A DNA stretch of 64,000 nt from UBA6168 sp964508135 (GTDB taxonomy: Bacteria > Bacteroidota > Bacteroidia > Chitinophagales > Saprospiraceae): the NCBI GenBank assembly GCA_964508135.1, contig CAZDSU010000027.1, positions 1 to 64,000 on the forward strand, given 5' to 3'. Below the pieces are notes generated by a model. That model had not been told where the DNA came from, made no database searches, and worked only from the letters and a program-made list of their open reading frames with translations. This document shows, piece after piece, positions 8,176 through 17,031 of this stretch (the stretch's first letter is position 1; each line of letters starts with the position of its first letter). The position numbers and the translations under genes were made by a program.

Positions 8176-9843
8176 ATGAAATACGCAAGAATCAGTTTCT
8201 TTTTTCTGCTTTCCGCAATATCCACAGCAGCATGGGCGCAGCCAGATTTGCCCAGCGAACAGGTAGAGGTCATCAAGATTTTCGAGGCACAACTGGCCGA
8301 GAGCGAGAAAGTAGCAGTGCTACCAGAGCTGCCACCCGTTGACACGTCGGTTTCAAAGCAAACCTACGATGTGCCACTCAAAACCATCGAGGTGGACTAC
8401 CCTGCCCCACGCATCAAGCCAGTCACCTATAAATCGGACGAGGAAATCGCCGATGCGTACAAGGCTTATTTGAAACTGGGCGGCGGCATTCCGAAGTCCA
8501 TTTACGGCGAAGGTGCTTTCAATACCTTGAAGAAATTTGGCGAAAAATCGGCGCTGGACATCGGCTTGAACGTCCTTCACCACCAAGCCGATTTTTCCGA
8601 CAACGAAATTGAAAACCAACGCTTCGGACTCACCAAGGCAGCTGGAAAAGCAACCTACTACTTCGACCAGGGCTACGCCGTGAGCGGCAACATGGGATAC
8701 ACCTCCAACCGGGTGAGCTACTACGGGTACAGTACGGACAGGTTTGACAATAATGAAAACATTGACAAAGAAGCCGTGAAACAGACTTTTGGCATCTTCG
8801 ACCTTGGCGCCAAAATCTTCAACGGCGTGCAAACGGCTGGTGATATCAACTACTCCGCTGGCTTCGATTTTTATGCGATGAGCGATGATTTTGCCGCCAA
8901 CGAAACGGGGTTTGACCTTAAACTGAATGCCACCAAGTGGATTCGGGACAAGCACTCGTTCGACCTCGGCCTCCGAACCGATTTCACGACTTTCAAAGTG
9001 TTGGGCGTCACGCAGACGCTGCACAACTACTGGCTTACGCCAGCTTTCACCTTCCACGGCAACGCCATCAAAATCAAGGCAGGCGCCAGCTTGATTTCAA
9101 GCAACGACGAATACTTGCCATTCCCGGATGTCGAGGTGGTGGTAAATTTAACGGGCAATTCACTGGCCTTTTACACCGGTCTGGAGGGTGGCTTGGAGAA
9201 AAACAATTTCCGGTCACTTGCCACCTACAATCCATACATCAACCCGCAACTACCAGATGACGCGCTTCGCAATACCAAATACTTCAACTTCTATGCAGGC
9301 TTGAAGGGCAACCTGAAAGTGTTCGAGTACATGGTGCAGGGCGGCTACAAGCCTACCAATGACCTGGCCTTGTACTACTTCCGTCATGAAGGTGACTTGA
9401 TACATGATTTTGACGTCCGCTACGATGATGTGAACATCATCAACATCCGGGCTTCTTTGAAGGCTACGGTTTTAAAAAACTTGACTTTCACAGGCACTTT
9501 GAGCCAGAATTTTTTTGATACGAACGACGAACGCAAGGCTTGGCACTTGCCTGCACTGGATGCCAATTTCTTGGCTATTTACATCACTTCGGACAACAAG
9601 CTTAGGGCCAAAGCACAGCTAAATCTTCAGGACGGTGTCACTGCCAATGACCGTGGTGGCATTAACCGCTGGACTGAACTCAATGCACTCTACGATGTGA
9701 GCGTTGGCGGCGAGTACTGGTTCGTGAAGAAGTTCGGGGCGTTCCTTGAGGTGAACAACCTGTTGAACAACAAGCGCCAGCGTTGGATTTTTTACCCAAC
9801 TTATGGCATCAATGTGCTGGGTGGCATTACCGCAAGATTTTAG
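8176..9843 (+). CDS. Outer-membrane beta-barrel protein (plugless TonB-receptor-like)
   Basis: This 555-residue protein has a signal peptide (about residues 1-21, AWAQ), a proline-rich linker to about residue 85, then amphipathic barrel strands with alternating aromatic residues (GKATYYFDQGYAVSGNMGY, FNFYAGLKGNLKVFEYMV, GGEYWFVKKFGAFLEVNNL) and a C-terminal strand INVLGGITARF ending in Phe, as in outer-membrane barrels. The N-terminal plug of a TonB-dependent receptor is missing. It probably forms one unit with the TPR protein. The substrate is unknown. Its 3' end abuts the MITE-like element. Confidence 0.78.
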   Translation: MKYARISFFFLLSAISTAAWAQPDLPSEQVEVIKIFEAQLAESEKVAVLPELPPVDTSVSKQTYDVPLKTIEVDYPAPRIKPVTYKSDEEIADAYKAYLKLGGGIPKSIYGEGAFNTLKKFGEKSALDIGLNVLHHQADFSDNEIENQRFGLTKAAGKATYYFDQGYAVSGNMGYTSNRVSYYGYSTDRFDNNENIDKEAVKQTFGIFDLGAKIFNGVQTAGDINYSAGFDFYAMSDDFAANETGFDLKLNATKWIRDKHSFDLGLRTDFTTFKVLGVTQTLHNYWLTPAFTFHGNAIKIKAGASLISSNDEYLPFPDVEVVVNLTGNSLAFYTGLEGGLEKNNFRSLATYNPYINPQLPDDALRNTKYFNFYAGLKGNLKVFEYMVQGGYKPTNDLALYYFRHEGDLIHDFDVRYDDVNIINIRASLKATVLKNLTFTGTLSQNFFDTNDERKAWHLPALDANFLAIYITSDNKLRAKAQLNLQDGVTANDRGGINRWTELNALYDVSVGGEYWFVKKFGAFLEVNNLLNNKRQRWIFYPTYGINVLGGITARF

Positions 9844-9862
9844 GAGGAACAAGTAGGCGGGG

Positions 9863-10099
9863 TTTTGGAACCCTGTTGATTGCACACAGAATCAGGGGCG
9901 TAGCCCCGGCCCCGTTTATAGGTGCAGTAACCACCCCTATTTGAAGGGGCGTAGCCCCGACACGGGTGATTTTCATGGCTTTTCGTGCCGGGGCTACGCC
10001 CCTTTGGTGTCCTTTTCAACTGACTGCTACAAACGGGGCCGGGGCTACGCCCCTGATTTTCAATGAATTATTCTGTGTGCAATCAACAGGGTTTTGGAA
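9863..10099. mobile_element. MITE-like element with 22-bp terminal inverted repeats and 8-bp direct flanks
   Basis: Perfect 22-bp terminal inverted repeats run 9871-9892 (CCCTGTTGATTGCACACAGA then AT) and 10070-10091. They are flanked on both sides by TTTTGGAA (9863-9870 and 10092-10099), which looks like an 8-bp target-site duplication. The identical flanks could be counted as 12 bp (GGTTTTGGAACC) because the ends are ambiguous. The interior carries four copies of GGGGCGTAGCCCC in both orientations. There is no coding capacity, so any transposase must act in trans. Confidence 0.7.
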
Positions 10100-10124
10100 C
10101 CGAACCTATGTTGGTTTTTTCAAT

Positions 10125-10169
10125 AAAAACAAGGGCTGCAAGCGTTTCCGCTTTGCAGCCCTGTTTTTT
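10125..10169. terminator. Bidirectional terminator between convergent genes
   Basis: AGGGCTGCAA and TTGCAGCCCT arms around a GCG-TTTC-CGC top are flanked by an A-run on the left and a T-run on the right. It can serve the barrel gene and the minus-strand giant protein. Confidence 0.8.
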
Positions 10170-10213
10170 AGGTGTGTGGTAATTAAATTCTTGTTTGGAT
10201 GTTGTCGTGCAAA

Positions 10214-13200
10214 TTATCTTCTCACCTCCACAAATCCAGTGTACTCCTTCATCACTCCATCCACTTCCACGTTCAGGAAGTAGAAATAAGAGCCATCCGG
10301 TAGCTTGGTGTTGCGGTATTCGGCATTCCAACCGTTGTTGTATCTTTTCACGTTGTAAACGCTTTTGCCCCAACGGTTGTAGATTTTCAGGTCGTTGTTC
10401 GGGTACTTATCAATGTTTTTGATTCTGAACACATCGTTGATACCGTCCCCGTTTGGACTGAACCCAGTGAAGATTTCGATTTCCGTACTGCCGTCAATCA
10501 CGTTGATGAGCAGGATTGTGGTGTCGCAGAAGCCGAGGTCATCGCAAATTACGATGCAAGCCTCGTCTGGCCCTTCGTCAAGGCCAACCACATCCACACA
10601 AGCGGTTCCAGTTGAGTTCACTTGGGCGTTATTGGTGAAAGAAATACACTCGTTGTTGAGGAACTCGATACTTCCAAAAAGTTCATCCACTGGGATGCAA
10701 ACCGTCTCTGTTTCACCCTCAGTCACTTCTACCTGAATGGTGTCAGTGGTAGGCTGGTCGGGTTGCCCCAAGTTGATGAACAAGGTATCCAAGCAGCCAG
10801 CAGGACTAATGGCCACCAGCATCTGCACTTGGTTATGGTTGTCGAGCAGGATGGTCGGGTGCGGTACGGTCAGTTTGCTCGGCGGCAAATCCAAGGATGA
10901 CCCACTGGCATCGTGCCTGATTTTCATGTTACCGTAAGCAACACCTGCTACTCCTCCTAAAATCGTACCTCCATCAAGTACCCAGTTGCCCAATTGGTCG
11001 AGGCTGTTCATCTGCACCACCAATTCCTCAAAATCTTGGAACTGGAAACCTGAGCCATAAGTCCATTCCACCAAGGTGTACAGGCCAGGTGTCGGCAGTA
11101 CATCGAAGCCGTCGTAGAAGTTGGTTGATGCTCCGCAATCGCCGATTGTACGCTCATACAGTTCATCGTTCAGCACCAAATCGTAGTCCTCCAGGTTCGT
11201 CTCATCAGTTGGCAGACAGACCTCGGTAAGTGCTGCAGTTAGCTGAATAAAGAGCGTATCAATATAGAACAATTCTTCACCTTGGCATGGGTCGGCACAA
11301 TCGTAAGCCACCACGTTTTCCGAAATTGTCTGGCAATTGTTGGCATCAACGATGGTGGCCGTGTAGGAAGCAGCCAACAAGTTTGAAATGGAAGCAGTCG
11401 TTGGACCACTGCTCCATGTTACAGCGTATGGTCCGGTAGCACCTGAGATGGCTAGCGCAATCGAACCCAGGGTGTCACACTCCTGCGCAACAATGGTTGA
11501 AACGACAGCCCAAACGTCCGGGCCATCAACCACCACATTCACCAGCGAATCGGTGCAGCCGTTTTGCGTCAGCGTAAGTGTGTAAGTGCCAGGTGGCACG
11601 GCCGTCACAGGCGTATTGCCCAAGAATAAGCCATTGGCACTATTGAAAATCATGTAGGAAGAAGTGGACAATGAAACGATTGCCCCTGAATCTCCAGGAC
11701 AAGTCGGGTTGGTGATTTGTATGCTGTCCACCGTGATTTCTGGCTCGGTGAAATCGCCCATGTCTTGAGTGAAAATCTTTTCGCAGCCGTTGTTGTCTGT
11801 AATGGTTACCGTCACGATGCCTTCATAAAGTCCATTTATGCAGAACAAATTTGGGGCGCTTCCAGGCTGGATGTTTCCTGCCGAAGCAACTACCGAGTAG
11901 GGCATCGCACCACCTGTGATTTCAATGCAAATACTGCCATTGTGGTTGCCACAGCCAGTGGACAATTGCACGGTGGAATTGGTTGTCAGCGCATCGCCAC
12001 CAGGTACCACCACTACTTCATAAACCTTGCAAGTCGGCTGAAGCAAGTCGGTTATTTCAAGCACATAAGCACCTTCGGCAACAATCGGGAGAGTAGATTC
12101 TGGATTGTTCGGTGTGCCAAAGCCTGAAATGCTCGTGCCCAGCAAATTGTAGCTGTATTGGTTGCCGCCCGTGACCGTAAAGGTTATGCTGCCGTTGGCA
12201 AGGCCGCAGCTTGCATTGGAAATGGTATCAATGTCCACCACCTGTCCACCTGTGGTGGAAACGACGAAGGATTGCGTTGATGAACAACCATTTATCTCCG
12301 TAATAGTGGCAGTGTAAACGCCAGCGGTCAAGCCAGTCAGTGGATTGCCATTGCCCGAAGGGCTCCAAACTAGGGTGGCGTCAACTGGCACACCTGCCAA
12401 GGAAATTGCCCCGTTGCTAGAGCCGCAGCTTGCGGGCGTAGTAGTGGCAGTGGCCGGAAACACACCAGCTGTCCGCTCAACCACGCCCACGCCTGCTGCT
12501 ACGCAGCCGATGTTGTCCTCAAAAAGAACCAGGAAGGAGCCAGGCGCAAGGCTGCTCAACGTAATCGTTGAACCAATAACTGGCAGGTTCGAACCCACCA
12601 ATTGGTTGTTTTCATAAAGGCTGTAAGTGTAAGCAGCTTGTCCCCCGCTTACGGTAGCGGTGATGCTGCCGTTGTCGGTCGTACAGCCTGCGTCAACCAC
12701 TGTAACACCTACGGTCAATTGGCTGGAAACAGCATTTATTGTAACTGTTTGCGCCTTGGTGCAGCCCACCGCATCACTCACGGTTATCGTGTAAGCACCT
12801 GCTGCGAGGTTGTTGAAAGTAATCAAAGTAAGAGCACTGCTCACTGGTGTTTGGCCAGAAAGCGAGTAGGTGAAAGGCGCTGTGCCACCAGAAAGCGTAA
12901 CGGTGAGGCTGCCGTCGCCGTTTGCACCTGTACAGTCCGTGGCTGGGATGGTAGAAACGTTGCTGATGTTGATGACAGGAGAGCCAATGACGGTTGCCGA
13001 AGCGGTTGTCTGGCACTGAGAAACTGGCTCTGAAATGGTCACGTTGTACGTGCCAGCACTGAGGTTTGCGATGTCCTGAGTGGCACTTTGGTTGCTCCAA
13101 GCATAGTTGTAACCGGAGCCTGTGAGGCTGAGGTTGATGGCACCATTGCTCAAGCCGCAGCTTGCATTGGTCACTGCGAAAGTAGCGCCCGGGTTAAAAT

Positions 13201-16200
13201 CGGCTACGGTGATGGACTGAAAGGTGGAGACCGTGCAACCACCGTTGTTAACGGCCAGGGTGATGAATTTTGTGCCAGCAGTTGCCCATTTCACTACCAT
13301 TGTAGAATTGGCTTGCGAAGTGTTGTTTTGCGTACTGGCATCCACGATTTGGCCACCAGCAAGTGACCAAGTGAGCTGGGCATTCAGGTTGGCAGTGCCG
13401 TCGAAGTGCAGCACGACCTCGCCATTCGTACAAATCACGGGCGAAACCGTGAAAGAGGCAGTTGGAACTGCAACGGCGGTCAAGTTGAAGGAAGTCGTTG
13501 CGGAGCAACCGTTCGCCTCGCTGAGGGTGACATTGTAGGTGGTCGAACCAAGGGCATTGGCACTAGCCACAAAGGTCAGCGTGTTGCCGTTCACGGCTTC
13601 GCCGGAATGGATGCCCGTGCCAGTGATGGTGTAGCTGCCAATGCTGGCGCTGAGTTGTACGGTAATGTTCGTGCTTGAACCAACGCAAAGGTTTTGGTTG
13701 GCAATAGGCGTGACTATCGTGGGCGGTGTGGGTTGTGTGAAAACAACGGGCCCGTCCGTGGCGACGCAAGTGCCATCAGCATTGGTCACCACGATGTTGT
13801 AAGTGCCAGCACCGAGGCCAGTGAACACGTTGCTGCTTTGAAAACCATTGCCAATGCTGTACTGCAACGGATCAGTGCCGCCAATGGCGGTGATGGTGAT
13901 GATGCCGTCGCCGGAGCAATTGTTCGGCTGAACAGCAGCTACACTGATGATGGTTGGGCCAACTGGTGCCGCAATCACAATTGGGTTGTTCAGGTAAGCC
14001 GCAGGGCAAAAGCCGTCTGCATTTCTTACATAAACATTGTACGAGCCAGCTACAAGGTTTGCAAAAGTGCTACCGCTTTGCCATACGATGCCACTGCCGC
14101 TGTCCAGGCCATACTCGATGGCGCTTACACCGGAGGCATTGATTTCGATGCTGGCGTCCGATTCGTTACAATCGGAAATCGGCGAAACGACCACGTTGTT
14201 CAGCACGGGCTTGTTTACAACATTCACGGTTACCTGGCTGGTGTTCACGCAACCATAAGTGTTGGTCGCAGTCAGCGTATAAATCGTTGTCGTGTTTGGG
14301 CTGGCAATTGGGTTGAACGGGTCGGTAACGTCCAGGCCAGTGAGCGGACTCCACACGGCGGAGGTGATGTTGTCCGGCGTCTCCAGGGTCACGGCCAGGC
14401 CGTCGCAGATGTTGTAGCTGCTGACCGGGGCATCGCCGGGAGATGGAAAAACGGTGACGAAATCCATGAAAGTTGCAGAGCAACCGCTCTGGGTCGTCAC
14501 CGTCAATGAAACCTCAAAATTCCCGGAGGAAGAATACGTGTGAGAAGGAGATTGGCTGGAAACTAAAGCACTGTTGTCTCCAAAATCCCAACTCCAGGAA
14601 GTTATGGTTTCGGTTGAAGTAGATGTGTTTGTAAAGTCCAAGGCATCACTTTCGCAGGCATCTGGTGCCGTAAAGGCAGGTGCAAGCGTGGCACATGGGT
14701 CGTCGGAGCAGTCATCGGCTGGCAGGTTGGAGAGGCAAATGGTGATTGGCTCACCTTGCGAACCCAGCGGAGCGATGTACTGGCTGACATTGGAGTTCAA
14801 GCTGTTTGGTGGAAGGAATGGGTCGTCATTTGGCATCAAATACACCTGTCCACCTTGACAAGAGCCGTCATTTTTGAAAGAGAAAATGGGGACTTTCACG
14901 CCCTGTTGATACACGTTCAAGAAGCCTGCTGTGGCGAGTTGAAACGAGATGTAGTCACTGGTGGGTTCTTCCACTGGCGCAACGTCAATGCCGCCAACTG
15001 CCCAGTCGCCCACCAAGCTGGTCAAGCTGCCGACCTGAAAACCTCCGGTTGGCACTTTAACCACAATCTGAGCAGAACTTGTTTGGCTCAAAACACCAGT
15101 CCAAGTCGTATCAGCGATGACAGAAACTTGAATAACATCGCCAGGTAGTTCTTCAAGTTCATAAGTAATCAAACAGCTTGGCGGCGCTGGCGGCACAGCA
15201 TCGCAGATGACGGCGCTTTTGGCAAGGCAAATTGGAGCATCCGCTGCTCCGTAACCCAGTACAGAGATGTACTGGCCTGCTGTGCTGTTTTGGCTATTTG
15301 GCGCAGTGAACGGGTCATCGTCGAGCATGAACCGAATGCTGTCACCCGTGCAAGTACCTGTATTTTCGAAGGTAAAAAGGTGAACCGTGTTGCCATCTAC
15401 ATACGGTATTGAATCAGAATATGAAAGTAAGCCAATTGTAATATAATCGTGCAAAGGATCCTCTATCGGTGCTATAACAACTTCGCTTATTCCAAAATCA
15501 ACACCTGGGATTTGGTCAACTACATTTGCAGCCTGAAAACCGCCAGTCGGCACCTTAATAGTTACTTGTAAATTGGAAGTTTTATTCAAAGGAGCGTTCC
15601 AAGTCGTATCTGTAATCATGTTGACCTCATATTTTCCATTGCCAAGGTCGTTCATGTCGTAGGTCAATATGCAACTAGGTGGCACGCAACCTGTAAGCGT
15701 ATAGACGCCAACCGGGTTTTGGCAATTGTTCGTGATGTCGCGGACATAGATGGGATAAATACCCTCAACAAGGCCACTGAAAGTGTTGGAAAGTTGCCAA
15801 GGACCATTTGAGTTCATGGAATACTCCAGGACACCCCCGTTTGCACTGATGGCATTGATGGTAATGCTGCCGTTCGTACCCCCACAATCGGGGTTGGTCA
15901 GGTCCACGCTTTGGACAATGGCGGCGAGTGGGCCGTTGAGTTCAAACTCACCAACCTCCACGATGCAAATACCAATAATGTCCCTAACAGCAACGTAGAA
16001 AGTATTGCCAGCGGCAAGGTTGGAGAATACGGGAGTGTTCTGCCAAACGACCTGCGGTGTGCCGTAGGTGATGGAGTATTGCATGGGAAAACCGTTGCTG
16101 TTTGTAGCGTCAATCGTGATGCTGCCATCAGCCACGCCGCAACCAGAAGGAGAAACCAGCGCCACGTCAAACACCTCGATGCCACAGTTGCTAATTGGCG

Positions 16201-16735
16201 TACAATCGGCATCGAACGATGTGTAATTGCCAATATACGCATCCACCCCCTGGCCTGCACCAAGTACCGTGAGGTAATTTTTTATGCCAAGGTTCTGGGA
16301 GTTTGGCTCCAAGAATGGATCGGTGTCATTGTTGATGATTTCAACAGGGCCAGTGCAGCTTCCCGAGTTCTTGTAGCTGAACATGGGAATTTCCACACCG
16401 CTGGTGTAGGTTATCTGGCTGCCCGGAATGGGTGCGTCCAAACCATAAATATAGTAAACAAAGCCGGGTGCTTCTATCGGCGAGGCTACCGTGCTGATGA
16501 GCTTCCAGACACCCTTGATATTGGTAATGGTACCAGGTGCAAAACCGCCAACAGGCACTCGCATGGTAACTTGACCTGCGGTTGTGGTGCTGAGTGGATT
16601 AGCCCAGTTGGTCTCAGGTTTGAAGAGCACCTGATACGTCTGGTTGTCGGAAAGGAGCTTGACTTTAAACTTGACCTGTGCGGTAAGTGTGCCAAAAAAG
16701 AGGAATAAAGCTACAAGTGTAAGCTGAGGTTTCAT
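10214..16735 (-). CDS. Giant secreted T9SS type B protein with SprB-like repeats and a PKD domain
   Basis: This protein has about 2173 residues. The start is MKPQLTLVALFLFFGTLTAQ, a clear signal peptide; the open frame runs 23 codons further upstream without one. Residues about 20-190, 375-540 and 545-710 are three copies of one module (DTTW...P, IKVPTGGF, NDxDPFxxPNSxN). A PKD domain lies near 718-800 (WSWDFGDNSA, SHTYSSSGNFEVSL). Many SprB-type repeats follow (CGxxNGSIxxxxSGG...Y...GTYTVTI.D..GC). The last 90 residues are the gliding-motility/T9SS type B sorting domain (FSPNGDGINDVFRI, IYNRWGKSVY, DGSYFYFLNVE). It is predicted to be exported by T9SS and held at the cell surface as an adhesin-like filament. 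No enzyme domain is seen. Confidence 0.88.
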   Translation of the reverse strand: MKPQLTLVALFLFFGTLTAQVKFKVKLLSDNQTYQVLFKPETNWANPLSTTTAGQVTMRVPVGGFAPGTITNIKGVWKLISTVASPIEAPGFVYYIYGLDAPIPGSQITYTSGVEIPMFSYKNSGSCTGPVEIINNDTDPFLEPNSQNLGIKNYLTVLGAGQGVDAYIGNYTSFDADCTPISNCGIEVFDVALVSPSGCGVADGSITIDATNSNGFPMQYSITYGTPQVVWQNTPVFSNLAAGNTFYVAVRDIIGICIVEVGEFELNGPLAAIVQSVDLTNPDCGGTNGSITINAISANGGVLEYSMNSNGPWQLSNTFSGLVEGIYPIYVRDITNNCQNPVGVYTLTGCVPPSCILTYDMNDLGNGKYEVNMITDTTWNAPLNKTSNLQVTIKVPTGGFQAANVVDQIPGVDFGISEVVIAPIEDPLHDYITIGLLSYSDSIPYVDGNTVHLFTFENTGTCTGDSIRFMLDDDPFTAPNSQNSTAGQYISVLGYGAADAPICLAKSAVICDAVPPAPPSCLITYELEELPGDVIQVSVIADTTWTGVLSQTSSAQIVVKVPTGGFQVGSLTSLVGDWAVGGIDVAPVEEPTSDYISFQLATAGFLNVYQQGVKVPIFSFKNDGSCQGGQVYLMPNDDPFLPPNSLNSNVSQYIAPLGSQGEPITICLSNLPADDCSDDPCATLAPAFTAPDACESDALDFTNTSTSTETITSWSWDFGDNSALVSSQSPSHTYSSSGNFEVSLTVTTQSGCSATFMDFVTVFPSPGDAPVSSYNICDGLAVTLETPDNITSAVWSPLTGLDVTDPFNPIASPNTTTIYTLTATNTYGCVNTSQVTVNVVNKPVLNNVVVSPISDCNESDASIEINASGVSAIEYGLDSGSGIVWQSGSTFANLVAGSYNVYVRNADGFCPAAYLNNPIVIAAPVGPTIISVAAVQPNNCSGDGIITITAIGGTDPLQYSIGNGFQSSNVFTGLGAGTYNIVVTNADGTCVATDGPVVFTQPTPPTIVTPIANQNLCVGSSTNITVQLSASIGSYTITGTGIHSGEAVNGNTLTFVASANALGSTTYNVTLSEANGCSATTSFNLTAVAVPTASFTVSPVICTNGEVVLHFDGTANLNAQLTWSLAGGQIVDASTQNNTSQANSTMVVKWATAGTKFITLAVNNGGCTVSTFQSITVADFNPGATFAVTNASCGLSNGAINLSLTGSGYNYAWSNQSATQDIANLSAGTYNVTISEPVSQCQTTASATVIGSPVINISNVSTIPATDCTGANGDGSLTVTLSGGTAPFTYSLSGQTPVSSALTLITFNNLAAGAYTITVSDAVGCTKAQTVTINAVSSQLTVGVTVVDAGCTTDNGSITATVSGGQAAYTYSLYENNQLVGSNLPVIGSTITLSSLAPGSFLVLFEDNIGCVAAGVGVVERTAGVFPATATTTPASCGSSNGAISLAGVPVDATLVWSPSGNGNPLTGLTAGVYTATITEINGCSSTQSFVVSTTGGQVVDIDTISNASCGLANGSITFTVTGGNQYSYNLLGTSISGFGTPNNPESTLPIVAEGAYVLEITDLLQPTCKVYEVVVVPGGDALTTNSTVQLSTGCGNHNGSICIEITGGAMPYSVVASAGNIQPGSAPNLFCINGLYEGIVTVTITDNNGCEKIFTQDMGDFTEPEITVDSIQITNPTCPGDSGAIVSLSTSSYMIFNSANGLFLGNTPVTAVPPGTYTLTLTQNGCTDSLVNVVVDGPDVWAVVSTIVAQECDTLGSIALAISGATGPYAVTWSSGPTTASISNLLAASYTATIVDANNCQTISENVVAYDCADPCQGEELFYIDTLFIQLTAALTEVCLPTDETNLEDYDLVLNDELYERTIGDCGASTNFYDGFDVLPTPGLYTLVEWTYGSGFQFQDFEELVVQMNSLDQLGNWVLDGGTILGGVAGVAYGNMKIRHDASGSSLDLPPSKLTVPHPTILLDNHNQVQMLVAISPAGCLDTLFINLGQPDQPTTDTIQVEVTEGETETVCIPVDELFGSIEFLNNECISFTNNAQVNSTGTACVDVVGLDEGPDEACIVICDDLGFCDTTILLINVIDGSTEIEIFTGFSPNGDGINDVFRIKNIDKYPNNDLKIYNRWGKSVYNVKRYNNGWNAEYRNTKLPDGSYFYFLNVEVDGVMKEYTGFVEVRR

Positions 16736-17031
16736 GATAAATGAGTGATTAGCTTCACGAAAAACAGTTTGCACTGAAAAATGACAGAGAGAATTACAAG
16801 GCAATCAAACCGGCAAAACGCCATCATCCAGCGAAACCACGACCAGTTACAGGGGGGAGAATAAACCGGGGGAATTTTTTATAAAACGTTGATTACTAGC
16901 GGATTTTCAAAAACAAGGCCAAACTTGGCCACCTTCGAAATCAAGCGGTTTGAATGCCCTGAAATTGGGAACTTTCCAATCGCCTGACGACATTGAAGCC
17001 GTTCTTAAAATCATTAAAATTTGGATTCACA
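16736..17031. other. Gap between two T9SS-cargo genes
   Basis: About 300 nt with no credible gene and no clear terminator. It should carry the promoter of the giant protein (read leftward), but I do not see a clean TAnnTTTG element. Confidence 0.4.
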
